Below are positions 1-9,981 of a stretch of DNA of 49,854 nt, piece after piece. Location of the stretch: NCBI GenBank assembly GCA_944393045.1, contig CALXYT010000010.1, positions 1-49,854 of the forward strand, written 5' to 3'. Numbering within the stretch: position 1 is the stretch's first letter; the number at the start of each line of letters is the position of its first letter. The DNA comes from an uncultured Succinivibrionaceae bacterium. GTDB taxonomy: Bacteria > Pseudomonadota > Gammaproteobacteria > Enterobacterales > Succinivibrionaceae. Under the pieces are notes generated by a model. That model was not told where the DNA came from. It made no database searches and worked only from the letters and a program-made list of their open reading frames with translations. The translations under genes and the position numbers were made by a program.

Positions 1-136
1 ATAGATTTTAAATTTTTTGAGAATGCCTTATATCCCCATAGCTAAAGCTAGGGGGCTTTACGGCTGGGTTTGGTAAGATACGTATCAGGCAAGGTAAGAG
101 AGTAGCTAGCTTGGTAGAGGATAAATCCTCTAAAAA
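1..136. other. Non-coding stretch downstream of 4.5S RNA
   Basis: No convincing gene is seen. A CCCC/GGGG-based hairpin with TAGCT and AGCTA inner arms lies at about 34-54, and a perfect 10-bp palindrome GATACGTATC is at about 78-87. Either could be part of a termination region for transcripts leaving the SRP RNA gene on the minus strand. Confidence 0.4.
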
Positions 137-245
137 GGGCGAGACCTTTAGCTACATCCCTGTACTATCTACGTCCAACTTGGCTGCTTCCTTCCGGACC
201 TGACCGGGTAATCGGGGTAGAAATACGGGAGAACCAAAGGCCTCA
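137..245 (-). ncRNA. ffs: 4.5S signal recognition particle RNA
   Basis: Read on the minus strand, this segment carries the hallmark SRP domain IV: GGTCAGGTCC followed by GGAAGGAAGCAGCC, closed by flanking complementary strands. The outer ends also pair: GAGGCCTTT near the 5' end (around 244) matches AAAGGTCTC near the 3' end (around 143). The TTGGTTCTCCCG stretch and the GGGATGTAGCT stretch match the corresponding parts of E. coli 4.5S RNA. The length of about 108 nt fits the short bacterial form without an Alu domain. A run of Ts on the minus strand at about 132-136 is the likely terminator. The RNA binds Ffh and targets nascent membrane proteins. Exact ends are estimated from pairing. Confidence 0.95.
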
Positions 246-374
246 TCGTATGTTGCTTAATAAGTTAAGCAAGTGAGCGTAATAATAACGTAATTTTAAA
301 ATTTTGCAATAGTTTTACGTAAAAAAATCGCAGTTTTAGTGAATTTATTATAATTTTGCTCACTTAAACACTAT

Positions 375-1124
375 TTAAAAGCCAAACCAACTATCAAGGA
401 TATTAAAGAGCATAAAAATTGGGGTTGCTAAGAAAGTAGTTAAAATACCACAAACTATAAGACCTAATGAAGAATATGCGCCTTCAATTTTTCCATGTTC
501 ATTGGCACTTGCAGTTCCTACTGCATGGGCGCAGGACCCCATAGCAAGACCTTGGGCCTTTTTATTGCGGACATGAAAAAGTTTCATAAGTGGAAAACCG
601 ATTACCGCCCCACAAATACCTACACAGCAGACAATACAAGCTGTAATAGCCCCAATTCCCCCCATGCGATCAGCTACACTCATGGCAAGAGGGGTAGTAA
701 TAGAACGAGCCCCAATGGTTGGAATCATAATATCTTTTACATCTAAAAGCTTACAAGATACATAAGCGATAAAGAAACTAATAAAAATAGATATTGAGCA
801 GCAAATTAAAATCGGAATTGCCTGCTTGCGAATCATGGTAAATTTTAAGTATAAAGGTATAGCCAAAGCTACAACTGCCGGGTCTAAGAGCCAGCTAATT
901 AAGGAGGCACCTTGTTCGTAATCTTGAGGATCGGCTTTAGTAAATAGAATAATACAGATAATAATAATCATCGGAATAAGTAATGGATTTAAAATAGCCC
1001 ATCCTGTTTTACCTTGTAGATAGCGCATGAGCACATAAAGTAAAATGGTAAGTGGTAGCGCAATAAAATACATGGCATTTTTTTGGGAGAAGAACTCAAC
1101 CATAGAATAGTAATAATCTAACAT
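375..1124 (-). CDS. lrgB: LrgB/CidB-family membrane protein (YohK-like)
   Basis: Integral membrane protein of 249 residues. The family signature is clear in the C-terminal half: GARSITTPLAMSVADRMGG around residues 138-156, then GSCAHAVGTASANE around residues 195-208. About seven hydrophobic segments are visible. LrgB works with LrgA. The pair was first described as holin-like modulators of murein hydrolases, and later work on relatives links it to transport of small carboxylates such as pyruvate or glycolate. The gene follows lrgA by 6 bp. Its ribosome-binding site AAGGAG is formed by the last codons of lrgA, which suggests translational coupling. The substrate here cannot be told from sequence. 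Confidence 0.9.
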   Translation of the reverse strand: MLDYYYSMVEFFSQKNAMYFIALPLTILLYVLMRYLQGKTGWAILNPLLIPMIIIICIILFTKADPQDYEQGASLISWLLDPAVVALAIPLYLKFTMIRKQAIPILICCSISIFISFFIAYVSCKLLDVKDIMIPTIGARSITTPLAMSVADRMGGIGAITACIVCCVGICGAVIGFPLMKLFHVRNKKAQGLAMGSCAHAVGTASANEHGKIEGAYSSLGLIVCGILTTFLATPIFMLFNILDSWFGF

Positions 1125-1130
1125 TGTGCT

Positions 1131-1598
1131 TTACTCCTTAGTTAATTTACGACGCTTTTTAATTTTATTAACTTTTTTGATTTTATGAAATTTCTTTGCT
1201 CGATGATACATTTCCTTGCGATGAGCTCTTTCGCTGGGAGTTTCGGTATAGTGCTGAAATAATCTGCCTACTACTAAGATAATAAAGACAATCCCTGCTA
1301 AGACATTAACAATTATAATTAAAGCAGAGTTATAAACTTCATTTAAAAAAGCTACCATGCCGACAGCTGATGGAATAAATAAAAACGCCATATGCTTCAT
1401 TAGTAGATTGCCAGCGGGCATAATCCATTCAAGACGCATAATTTTAAATTCAAGCAGTAAAAAGAGCAGTAGTAAACCAATAATACTTCCAGGAAAGATA
1501 AAAGGCAGTAAGCTTGCGATATATCTACCTACATAAAGGCAAATATAAATTACTAAAAAGCTTAAACAAAAGCCTGTGAGTTTTTTTAAAATTTGCAT
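1131..1598 (-). CDS. lrgA: LrgA/CidA-family holin-like protein (YohJ-like)
   Basis: Protein of 155 residues with four hydrophobic segments in about the first 115 residues, including FIFPGSIIGLLLLFLLLEF, typical of the CidA/LrgA family. It is first in a two-gene operon with lrgB. The final 45 residues or so are strongly basic (many Lys, Arg and His, with repeated KK and KIKK), which lengthens the protein beyond the usual 120-135 residues. The tail is probably cytoplasmic. No strong ribosome-binding site precedes the ATG at 1598, but the next Met codons fall inside or after the membrane segments, so this start is kept. Confidence 0.88.
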   Translation of the reverse strand: MQILKKLTGFCLSFLVIYICLYVGRYIASLLPFIFPGSIIGLLLLFLLLEFKIMRLEWIMPAGNLLMKHMAFLFIPSAVGMVAFLNEVYNSALIIIVNVLAGIVFIILVVGRLFQHYTETPSERAHRKEMYHRAKKFHKIKKVNKIKKRRKLTKE

Positions 1599-1946
1599 AA
1601 TAGGTTAGTAATTTTTTTGAGAAAATAAAGTTAAATAAAACCTTAAAATTTGAAATAGGTCACATTATATATCGTTAAGAAATAAGAGGGTAGTAGTTAG
1701 GCAAAAAAAAATAAAATTTTTATAAAGTACTGTGCTTTGTTACTGAAAACTTAAGAAAAACCTCTGAAAAAATTGTTTAAGATCTCGTTTTTATGAAATG
1801 TTTTTGAAAAAATAGCTTAAAGGATGGCAAATTGTAAATTATTTTAAAAACTTCTCTTATTTTTTTAAGTATTACTTAAAACTTAAATTTTATAAGGTTA
1901 TACTATCATTATCAATCAATCTTACAAAAGGTAAAAGAGCATAGTT
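1599..1946. other. Divergent intergenic region, lrgAB and alpha-galactosidase
   Basis: AT-rich region of 348 bp holding the start signals of two divergent units. On the plus strand TATACT at 1899-1904 is a fair -10 element, with only a weak -35 match (TTAAAA at about 1876). No open frame of interest, repeat or recognisable operator was found. Confidence 0.4.
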
Positions 1947-3638
1947 ATGAACAATTTCATTGATCAAGTTTTTTCAAGAAAAGAGTTCTTTGATGGGGCT
2001 GATGAATTTTTTTCACCTCGTTTTCATACAGAAAAAGAGTTTAAATTAGGCGTTCGTAATGGAAATGACGTCGATGTAACTATTAATGAGCTACAAATTT
2101 GTGAATTTAATATTCCTCTTGATGCGCCGATTTATATGGAAGGTTATCAGATGCTTTCACAAACTGCTGGTACTATGGGAAATCCAAAAGATATCGGTAG
2201 ATTAAATGAGGTAAGAGATTATCGTTTATATCATGAAGATACTACTGCTCATTACGGTTCTAACTACTTTATTACCAAAGTAAAAGGTAAATGGTACTTA
2301 ATCGGGGCTACAAGTTGTTTTAGAACTAGTCTTATTTTTAAGCTTGAAGGTGATGTTTGTAAGGTATATTGGGATTTAGAAGGATCCGTTATTGCTGCTA
2401 ATAGTGAATATTCTAATGATTATATTTGCTTCTTATCAGCTAAAAAGCGTTCTGATTTAATGGAAGAGTATGCTTATTTGATTAATACTCACCATCCGCA
2501 CGCGACAATTATGCCAAAAACTGGTTGGTGTTCTTGGTATGCTTACTATGCCGATGTAACACAAGAGCATATTATCGAAAACCTCGATATTATGGCTAAA
2601 GATTTTCCACAACTTGAATATTTACAAATCGATGATGGTTACCAACTTCATATGGGGGATTGGCTAACTGATTCTGATAGATTTGCTAATGGTCTTAAAG
2701 ATTTATGTGATAAAATTCGCGCTAAAGGTAAAAAGCCTGCCATTTGGGTAGCCCCATTTATTGCGGATGGTAAATCTGAAGTGTTTAAAACTCATCCAGA
2801 GTGGTTTATTCAAGGGCCTGATGGCAAACCACTAAAGGCTGAAGATGTTACTTATGGCGGTTGGCGTGAAACACCATGGTACTTGCTTGATATGTCTATT
2901 CCGGCAGTACGTGAACGTATTACTAGTATTTTTAAGACCTTCCATACTCAATTTGGTATTGATTACTTTAAGTTAGATGCTTGCTATTGGGGGGCTATTA
3001 AGGGACTTAAGTACCATAATGCAGGTATTACCGCTATTATTCACTATCGTTTAGGTCTTGATTGTATTAGAAAAGGCGTAGGTTTTAATTCATATATCTT
3101 AGGTTGTAATGCTCCATTCTGGCCGTCTTTAGGCTTAGTTAATGGTCAGCGTATTACTGATGATGTGGATAGAACCCCTGAAAGAATTACTCAGCAGTTT
3201 AACGAGTTCCGTCATCGTAACTGGATGGCAAATAGATTATGGAGTAATGATATAGATTGCGTGGTAACTAAGGCTCTGCCAAATCAGCAAGAAATTACTC
3301 CAAATTATTACCGTATGTTATATGCTATGGCATTAGCATCAGGAGGTCCTGTATTACTTGGTGATAGATTATCTGATGTAGGGGAGTTATTAGCCAACAA
3401 GAAGTATCTAACTGTTCTAAATAATTTTAATAATAAGAACCCTTGTTATTTTGTTGATGATGATTTAACTTTTGCTCGCTCTCCAATTTCAGGGCTAACA
3501 GCAGTATTTGCACCAAATGCTGAGCGTTCTTTAGCAGATATGCGTGGCGAGGAAGGAGTATTTACCGGTAAGGTTATCGATGAAAATGATGTTTTACCAA
3601 AAGATGATGTAGAAATCTTTATCGATGATAAGTTTTAA
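1947..3638 (+). CDS. GH36-family alpha-galactosidase
   Basis: Cytoplasmic glycoside hydrolase of 563 residues with no signal peptide, expected to release alpha-linked galactose from melibiose- or raffinose-type sugars. The catalytic barrel begins near residue 190 (PKTGWCSWYAYY) and includes LQIDDGYQ. The DYFKLDACYWG motif carries the likely nucleophile Asp344, and RITDDVDRTPERIT around residue 406 is the likely acid/base region. The N-terminal 180 residues form the beta-rich domain usual in GH36. It is shorter than the approximately 700-residue members, which fits the compact bacterial subgroup. The gene stands alone, with its own terminator and no adjacent sugar transporter or regulator, so the natural substrate is uncertain; a related alpha-glycosidase activity is possible. 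Confidence 0.85.
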   Translation: MNNFIDQVFSRKEFFDGADEFFSPRFHTEKEFKLGVRNGNDVDVTINELQICEFNIPLDAPIYMEGYQMLSQTAGTMGNPKDIGRLNEVRDYRLYHEDTTAHYGSNYFITKVKGKWYLIGATSCFRTSLIFKLEGDVCKVYWDLEGSVIAANSEYSNDYICFLSAKKRSDLMEEYAYLINTHHPHATIMPKTGWCSWYAYYADVTQEHIIENLDIMAKDFPQLEYLQIDDGYQLHMGDWLTDSDRFANGLKDLCDKIRAKGKKPAIWVAPFIADGKSEVFKTHPEWFIQGPDGKPLKAEDVTYGGWRETPWYLLDMSIPAVRERITSIFKTFHTQFGIDYFKLDACYWGAIKGLKYHNAGITAIIHYRLGLDCIRKGVGFNSYILGCNAPFWPSLGLVNGQRITDDVDRTPERITQQFNEFRHRNWMANRLWSNDIDCVVTKALPNQQEITPNYYRMLYAMALASGGPVLLGDRLSDVGELLANKKYLTVLNNFNNKNPCYFVDDDLTFARSPISGLTAVFAPNAERSLADMRGEEGVFTGKVIDENDVLPKDDVEIFIDDKF

Positions 3639-3661
3639 AAAAAGTTTTATTTAAAAGCAAG

Positions 3662-3699
3662 AAAAAATCATCACCTAGAGCTAGGTGGTGATTTTTTTT
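3662..3699 (+). terminator. Rho-independent terminator after alpha-galactosidase
   Basis: The arms ATCATCACCTA and TAGGTGGTGAT form a stem with one G-U pair around a GAGC loop. It is preceded by an A-run and followed by eight Ts, so it may work in both directions. Confidence 0.9.
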
Positions 3700-4085
3700 G
3701 CTTAAGGTTTAGTTTGGTGCAATAAAGCTTGAAATTAAATAAAAAGTGGCAACTTAGGCAAAAAAGTTGTTTGATTTGATTTTTTTATGAAGAAGGTATG
3801 ATGGCTTTCTAAATGTAGGTTACCTACCTGTTTTTACCGCTAAAAATTCCTCAAAAATGATTAGAACGATCTATAATTATCTAGCTTTTGTTGATAGTCA
3901 CATTTTTATTAACAATATTAAGGTAATATCGTTAGGCTTTGTTTAATAAATTTCTAAAATAAAAAATAAATAATATTAAAAGCAATTTATAACAAAAAAG
4001 TGGCAAGAAAAACTTCATAATAATTATTAAAAATTAAGAATTTACCAAATTAGCACTGATAGGTATTTTTTTACAAGTAGATAAA
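3700..4085. other. Intergenic region before the diguanylate cyclase
   Basis: AT-rich, non-coding stretch of nearly 390 bp containing the upstream region of the next gene. No consensus promoter, operator or small gene could be assigned with confidence. The ribosome-binding site before 4086 is weak (AAGTAGA). Confidence 0.3.
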
Positions 4086-7000
4086 ATGATAAATAAAACT
4101 TCTAACCATGTTAAAGATAAGTTCTTATTTCTTATAAAAAGGGTAAGGAATGTTTTGTTATGCGCTCTTTTGTTTATATCTCCAACCTTATTTGCCTATT
4201 CTTTAGAGTCAGTTAATAATCAAACATTACTAGATTTATCACAAAATATCATTAAGCAAAGTAACGATGTCTTTGAGCAGGTTCAGTTTTTAGTGCCAGA
4301 TAATCAAGAAAGCGAGGGATATAAATTACATAAGGTTTATTTTGTTCAAAGTGCCGTAGAGGGTGAGATTACTTCTACCATTCAAAATGCTTCTGGTTCT
4401 TTATTAGCTGAAAATGTTCCGCATTCTCAAACCTCTAACAACTCTCTAACTTCTTCCAATCTTCAATCATCACCAAATAATAGCACTAAAGTTGTGCGTT
4501 TTGGGTGTTATCCACTAGGTGGGTTTTATAATTTTGTAGATGATGATTATGTCGTAGGTTATGGCATTGAAATTATTACCAATCTTGCACGTAATGCAGG
4601 ATTTAAATATGAATTTGTGAAATTTAAAAATAAAGAGGAGGCGATAAAAGGTTTTAAAGAAGGTAAAATTGATGTTTTAGCGCCGTTATATGATTTTGAG
4701 AAAACCGAGCTTGATAATTTTACTAAAAATCATCAGTCTTTTAATAAAAGCGCTGGTAATTTAGTAATTAGCCTTGAAAACACCGATCCATATCGAGAGG
4801 TGCAGTTTAGTAATGATTATGTTGTATTGGTTACTTCTAATAAATCAAATCTTAGATTTGAGGACTATCCTTCTTATAATAAGATAAAAGTAGGTATTGT
4901 TAAAAACTCTATTTACCAAAATGAACTTGATAAGTTTTTTCAGAAGCATGAAATTGCGCCTCGCGTAATGGAATTTGTAGATGAAAAAACATTAACAGAA
5001 GCGCTTTTAGTTGGGGCGGTTGATGCCATAGCAATAAGCATTTCAGCTAAAACTGATAATATGAAATTATTATCATTTATCGCAAGTAAACCGTATTATT
5101 ATGCTTTTAATAAAGATGTATGGGATTTAAGTGATAAGTACTTAAAATCTTATACTAATATGTTTTTAGTTGATCCGTTATTTATCTATAACTTACGTGT
5201 TAAGTATTTTCCAAGTCTTATCTTTTTACCATTTTCTAATTCGGAAATTAATTATATTGCAAGATCTCCTGTTATCAACGTAGGCTTTATTGGTAAAATA
5301 CCACCTTTTTCATATACCAATGCTAGAGGTAGACCTTGTGGCATAGATATAACTATTTTTAGGAAAATTGCTCAGATTACTAATTTACGTTTTAACTTTA
5401 TTGAACTACCACTAATTACCAATGTACAAGAACGTAAAAAGTATTTACAGGAGCATAATATAAAAATTGTAGCAGGCGTTGATAATATCAATAAACATCA
5501 AGATGCCAGCAATTTCTTATTTTCGATTCCTTATTTTGTGAATTATCGGTATTACTATGGTTTTGAAGGGACAATTATCGATTACGATAATACCTTGCGC
5601 ATAGGTACACTGGCAAACTCCATTTATAATAGTAACTTTTTAAGTAAGTATTTCCCAAAATTTGAGTTTAAGTATGCTACTACTGCCGATGAATTAGTAG
5701 AAATGCTCCGTGATAAGCAAATTGATGTGATTTTTGAGAATAGATATTCGTTAACTACTACCTTAAGTAAACCACAAAATAGCGATATTGTCATTTTACC
5801 CGGGATTACTTATACCACTTATTTACAAGCGGAAATTGTTGAAAATATCGATGGTACCGTTGATACTAACTTAAATTCCATTATCAATAAGGCAATATCA
5901 AGATTAGATAGAGCTGATCTATTTATGGAGCTTAATAAACAGTTAGATTTAACGAAATATAAATTAAGTTTCTTTGATTTATTTTATAAGTATCTAACCT
6001 TTATTTATGCTGCTGTTATTGTGGTAGTCATTGCGCTAATTTTACTTATATATATGGTAAAAATCCGCTCAAGAGCCCATAGATCAGTTTCTTTATGGGA
6101 AAAACGTCTGTTAGCAATTACCGATAGTATTGGTGGTGGGGCGGTAGTATTAAGTGCGCAAGAAAATTTACCAATAGTTTATGCCAATAGCGCCTTTTGT
6201 AAAATTATTTCCACGGAAGCTAAGCTTCTTAATAATGATAAAGCCAATCGCTTTTCATCTTATGTTCATCCTGAAGATTATGTTAAATTGCATAAGCTTA
6301 TTTTAGAAGATGTAAAAGAACAGAAGTTTGAAATAAGATTATTAAATGCTTGTGGGGTATATGTAAGCGTAGAGTTAACTTGCACCACAGGGCTTAGTTA
6401 TGATGGTAAGCCTGAGGTTTATTGCGTAATTGTAGATAAAACCGAAAAAGATCTCTTATTAGAAAAGCTTAATATTGAAAATAATCGTAATAAGCTTATT
6501 TTAGAAAAGTCTGTGGAGTTATTCTTCCAGATAGATTTAAAGAATAGTGAGGTGGTTACTTCTTCAAGTTTTGCGAAACGCTTTGGTTGGTCTTTACCTA
6601 CAAAATTAAATTGTAAAGATGATTGCTTTACTAAGAACTTTGTTGAACATTGGCAAATTTTAAGTGAAGATAAAGTAAAGCTTCTTAAGGCTTTTTACGA
6701 TATTCGAAAAGCTAAAGAGCAGACAAGTATTACCATAAAGCTAAAAAATAAAAATACCAATCGTTATGTTTGGTGTGAGATTAAGCTCTTTCCAATTCTT
6801 GGTAATGGTTTAGATGTTATTTCCGTTTTAGGGATTATTCGTAATGTGGATGATATTGTCTTAGAACGTGAAAAGTTAATTGAGCAAACCAAACTTGATC
6901 CATTAACTAATTTATATAATAAAAAAGCTTTTATGGAGTTAAGTAAAGAGGCACTACAGAATTTACCAAACCAGAATCATGCGATTGTCTTTATTGACCT

Positions 7001-7436
7001 GGATAACTTTAAATCCTTAAATGATACCTTAGGTCATATGGTAGGTGATAAGGCAATAATTGATACTGCTGAAAAACTAAAAGTAATATTTTCAAATTAT
7101 GATATTATTTCACGTTTTGGGGGGGATGAATTTTGTGTATTTGTCAAGAACATTCCTTATGGAACACTCTATGATAAGGTAGGGTGGCTTGTCGAAAAGT
7201 TAAAAGCCACTTATTGTGAAACAGATGGCAATAAAAAAGTCTCAATAACCTGTAGTGTTGGGGTATGCTGCACTGATTTATATGGCACTAATTATGAAGA
7301 ACTTTTGCATAATGCCGATGTTGCTTTATATGTCTCTAAGATGAATGGTCGTAATAGATTTACCTTCATGCGTGATATTGATAAGAATGCGTTAATTGAG
7401 GCTAATAGAGCAATTGTAGAGCAAAAGCGTTCCTAG
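4086..7436 (+). CDS. Membrane sensor diguanylate cyclase with two SBP-like domains
   Basis: Protein of 1116 residues predicted to make cyclic di-GMP in response to a periplasmic signal. After an N-terminal hydrophobic segment (about residues 22-40) come two regions resembling family-3 amino-acid-binding proteins. The first, near residues 137-370, starts VVRFGCYPLGGFYNF; the second, near residues 395-620, starts INVGFIGKIPPFSY. A transmembrane helix follows at about 637-660, then one or two PAS-like regions (about 670-930) and a C-terminal GGDEF domain. The active-site motif is intact (RFGGDEF, Gly1012-Phe1016), as is DLDNFKSLNDTLGH. The inhibitory RxxD site reads SNYD, so product feedback may be lost. 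The architecture resembles BvgS-type sensors with the kinase replaced by GGDEF. The ligand is unknown. Confidence 0.88.
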   Translation: MINKTSNHVKDKFLFLIKRVRNVLLCALLFISPTLFAYSLESVNNQTLLDLSQNIIKQSNDVFEQVQFLVPDNQESEGYKLHKVYFVQSAVEGEITSTIQNASGSLLAENVPHSQTSNNSLTSSNLQSSPNNSTKVVRFGCYPLGGFYNFVDDDYVVGYGIEIITNLARNAGFKYEFVKFKNKEEAIKGFKEGKIDVLAPLYDFEKTELDNFTKNHQSFNKSAGNLVISLENTDPYREVQFSNDYVVLVTSNKSNLRFEDYPSYNKIKVGIVKNSIYQNELDKFFQKHEIAPRVMEFVDEKTLTEALLVGAVDAIAISISAKTDNMKLLSFIASKPYYYAFNKDVWDLSDKYLKSYTNMFLVDPLFIYNLRVKYFPSLIFLPFSNSEINYIARSPVINVGFIGKIPPFSYTNARGRPCGIDITIFRKIAQITNLRFNFIELPLITNVQERKKYLQEHNIKIVAGVDNINKHQDASNFLFSIPYFVNYRYYYGFEGTIIDYDNTLRIGTLANSIYNSNFLSKYFPKFEFKYATTADELVEMLRDKQIDVIFENRYSLTTTLSKPQNSDIVILPGITYTTYLQAEIVENIDGTVDTNLNSIINKAISRLDRADLFMELNKQLDLTKYKLSFFDLFYKYLTFIYAAVIVVVIALILLIYMVKIRSRAHRSVSLWEKRLLAITDSIGGGAVVLSAQENLPIVYANSAFCKIISTEAKLLNNDKANRFSSYVHPEDYVKLHKLILEDVKEQKFEIRLLNACGVYVSVELTCTTGLSYDGKPEVYCVIVDKTEKDLLLEKLNIENNRNKLILEKSVELFFQIDLKNSEVVTSSSFAKRFGWSLPTKLNCKDDCFTKNFVEHWQILSEDKVKLLKAFYDIRKAKEQTSITIKLKNKNTNRYVWCEIKLFPILGNGLDVISVLGIIRNVDDIVLEREKLIEQTKLDPLTNLYNKKAFMELSKEALQNLPNQNHAIVFIDLDNFKSLNDTLGHMVGDKAIIDTAEKLKVIFSNYDIISRFGGDEFCVFVKNIPYGTLYDKVGWLVEKLKATYCETDGNKKVSITCSVGVCCTDLYGTNYEELLHNADVALYVSKMNGRNRFTFMRDIDKNALIEANRAIVEQKRS

Positions 7437-7468
7437 CTTTATTACCACTTTTTAGAAAAAAGTTTATG

Positions 7469-7509
7469 AAACTGCTAATAGCGTTAGTTTATTAGCGGTT
7501 TGTTTTTTT
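7469..7509 (+). terminator. Rho-independent terminator after the diguanylate cyclase
   Basis: AAACTGCTAATA pairs with TATTAGCGGTTT (one G-U pair) around a 9-nt loop, followed by a run of Ts. Confidence 0.88.
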
Positions 7510-7612
7510 ATAGTGCATAAGTCATAAAAAAATAAAGCAAAATTTATGGCTTTAGATTATAATGACAGCTCATAGATAAAAACTAAATAATAGCTTGAGT
7601 GAAAAAGATCAA

Positions 7613-8098
7613 ATGCAGTGGATTGATATTATTATAATTGCTATTGTGCTTATTAGTGCACTTGTGAGTGTGGCTCGTGGTTTTGTGAAAGAATTGCTCT
7701 CTTTAATTGCCTGGGCTGCGGCGTTTTTTGTGACCATCAATTTCTATCGTAATTTAGCCTCTTTGCTCACTTACTTTGATTCTGAAATCATTCGTTTATC
7801 ATTAGCTATTTTTATTTTGTTCTTTGGGACATTAATAGTTATAGGTTTTGTGAATTTAACTATAACTACCATTCTTAAAAAAACTGGCTTATCAGGTACT
7901 GATCGTATGCTCGGTATGATTTTTGGGGCTGCACGAGGCCTGGTAATAGTACTATTTTTAGGTGCCGGTTTTAGATTGCTCTTAGAAGCAGGATTTTTAG
8001 ACAGAATTAAAAATGAACCATGGTTAACTCAGGCGGTGGTTTTCCCTGAGGTGTTAAAAGCATCGGAGCAGGTGCTTGTGTACATGGGGTTATTATAG
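7613..8098 (+). CDS. cvpA: CvpA family inner-membrane protein
   Basis: Small inner-membrane protein with four hydrophobic segments. It closely follows the CvpA pattern: WIDIIIIAIVLISALVS and RGFVKELLSL at the N terminus, then KTGLSGTDRMLGMIFGAARG in the middle. CvpA is named for its need in colicin V production and more broadly affects envelope function; its molecular activity is unsettled. The frame can also start at TTG 7595 (six residues longer). I prefer ATG 7613 because family members begin MxWID and no ribosome-binding site supports the TTG. It lies just upstream of purF, as in E. coli, though 137 bp separates them here. Confidence 0.88.
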   Translation: MQWIDIIIIAIVLISALVSVARGFVKELLSLIAWAAAFFVTINFYRNLASLLTYFDSEIIRLSLAIFILFFGTLIVIGFVNLTITTILKKTGLSGTDRMLGMIFGAARGLVIVLFLGAGFRLLLEAGFLDRIKNEPWLTQAVVFPEVLKASEQVLVYMGLL

Positions 8099-8104
8099 GT
8101 TCTT

Positions 8105-8133
8105 AAGGCTATTGGTGCATAGCATCGATAGCC
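8105..8133 (+). terminator. Hairpin between cvpA and purF
   Basis: AAGGCTAT and ATAGCCTT form an 8-bp stem. No T-run follows directly; the nearest is about 30 bp on, so this may be a weak terminator or an mRNA processing element in a cvpA-purF transcript. Confidence 0.35.
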
Positions 8134-8235
8134 TTGAGCTTAATAGCTACTAGAATTGAGCTTTTTTATGAAGATAGGGCTTTAATGTAGTAGTATTTAA
8201 ACATTGTTTTAACACAACATTTAAGGATTTATAGA

Positions 8236-9750
8236 ATGTGCGGTATTGCTGGTATTGTAGCGACATCACCTGTTAATCAGTCACTTTATGATGCTTTAAC
8301 AGTACTGCAGCATCGTGGACAAGATGCTGCAGGTATTGTTACCATTCATGATGGTAATTTTAAGCAAAGAAAAGCCAATGGTCTGGTAAAAGACGTATTT
8401 GAAACTAAGCACATGTATCGTTTAAAGGGTAACATCGGTATTGGTCATGTACGTTATCCAACAGCAGGTTCTTCCTCAGCTGCTGAGGCTCAGCCATTCT
8501 ATGTAAATAGTCCTTATGGTATTGCCTTAGCACATAATGGTAATTTAACTAATGTGCAGGAATTAAGAACCAGATGCAATGAGTTCCATCGTCATGTAAA
8601 TACTACCTCTGATTCTGAGGTGTTATTAAATGTTTTTGCGCATGAAATCAGTACTAGCGATAGTGGTTCTTTATCACCAGATGATATTTTTAACGCTGTT
8701 ACAAAAGTTAATGAACTAATTCGTGGTGCTTATGCAGTAGTATCTTTAATTATCGGTGTAGGCTTAGTTGCTTTTAGAGATCCACACGGTATTAGGCCTT
8801 TAGTACTAGGTGAACGTTTAGGCGATGAAGGTAAACTTGAATATATGGTAGCCTCTGAAAGTGTGGCACTAGATGTTTTAGGTTTTAAGCTGGTACGTGA
8901 TGTAGCTCCTGGTGAGGCAATTTTTATTAGTGAAAATGGCGTACTTCATAGCAGAATTTGTGCTAAGAACCCTGTATTAACTCCATGTATTTTTGAGTAT
9001 GTATATTTTGCGCGTCCTGATTCAATTTTAAATGGCGTATCAGTTTATGCGGCTCGTGTACATATGGGAACCATGTTAGGTGAAAAGATTAAGCGTGAAT
9101 ATCCAGATCTTGATATTGATGTAGTAATCCCAATCCCTGAAACTAGTTGCGATATTGCTGTTGAAATTGCCAAGTGCTTAGGTGTTCCTTACCGTCAAGG
9201 GTTTGTAAAGAATCGTTATATCGGTAGAACATTTATTATGCCGGGTCAAAAGCAGCGTAAGAAGAGTGTACGTAATAAGCTTAACCCAATTCCAGCAGAA
9301 TTTAAAGATAAGAAAGTATTATTAGTAGATGATTCTATAGTACGTGGTACCACCTCAGGTCAAATCGTTGATATGGCTCATGAGGCAGGTGCTAAGAAGG
9401 TGTATTTTGCGTCTGCAGCTCCTGAAATTAGATACCCAAATGTTTATGGTATCGATATGCCATCAAGTCAGGAACTTATTGCTTATGGTAAGACTGTTGA
9501 TGAGGTTTGTACTTTAATTCGTGCTGATGGCTTAATTTATCAGTCATTAGATGATTTAAAGAAAGCAGTATGCCTTGAAAATCCTAAGTTACAGGAATTT
9601 GAAACATCAGTATTTAATGGTGAATATATTACTAATGATATTGATGAGAAGTATTTAGATTATCTCGATAAAGTACGTAATGATGATGCTAAAGCTGATA
9701 AAGCTTGGAATGATTCAACAGAAAATCTCGAGATTTATAACGAATCATAA
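8236..9750 (+). CDS. purF: Amidophosphoribosyltransferase
   Basis: First enzyme of de novo purine synthesis: transfers glutamine amide nitrogen to PRPP to give phosphoribosylamine. The chain begins MCGIAGIVA, so Cys2 is available as the N-terminal nucleophile of the glutaminase domain after Met removal. [18 protein letters not shown] and LAHNGNLTN are the usual glutaminase motifs. The C-terminal phosphoribosyltransferase domain has the PRPP loop [20 protein letters not shown]. The length of 504 residues equals the enterobacterial type. AAGGA precedes the ATG by 8 nt. It sits downstream of cvpA and has its own terminator. In E. coli the gene is repressed by PurR; I could not identify a clear PurR site here. 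Confidence 0.97.
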   Translation: MCGIAGIVATSPVNQSLYDALTVLQHRGQDAAGIVTIHDGNFKQRKANGLVKDVFETKHMYRLKGNIGIGHVRYPTAGSSSAAEAQPFYVNSPYGIALAHNGNLTNVQELRTRCNEFHRHVNTTSDSEVLLNVFAHEISTSDSGSLSPDDIFNAVTKVNELIRGAYAVVSLIIGVGLVAFRDPHGIRPLVLGERLGDEGKLEYMVASESVALDVLGFKLVRDVAPGEAIFISENGVLHSRICAKNPVLTPCIFEYVYFARPDSILNGVSVYAARVHMGTMLGEKIKREYPDLDIDVVIPIPETSCDIAVEIAKCLGVPYRQGFVKNRYIGRTFIMPGQKQRKKSVRNKLNPIPAEFKDKKVLLVDDSIVRGTTSGQIVDMAHEAGAKKVYFASAAPEIRYPNVYGIDMPSSQELIAYGKTVDEVCTLIRADGLIYQSLDDLKKAVCLENPKLQEFETSVFNGEYITNDIDEKYLDYLDKVRNDDAKADKAWNDSTENLEIYNES

Positions 9751-9772
9751 TATTATTTCTTTTCTCTATCTT

Positions 9773-9807
9773 CTCACCATCTACTAGTACTGGGTGGTGA
9801 GTTTTTT
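9773..9807 (+). terminator. Rho-independent terminator after purF
   Basis: CTCACCA pairs with TGGTGAG around a loop of about 15 nt, followed by TTTTTTG. Confidence 0.85.
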
Positions 9808-9981
9808 GTTTTTTGGCGTTCTCATATTTAATTAAAACAAACCTAATCCAATCCGGATTAATCCAAAATAATCTTATTTTTTTTTCATCATTTCTTTTAA
9901 TTATCTTTAAATCTTTTTTAAATATCATTATGGATGCTAAAGCGTGTTTGCTTTAGGAAGTAAAGAGCCTTTCTTAAGTTT

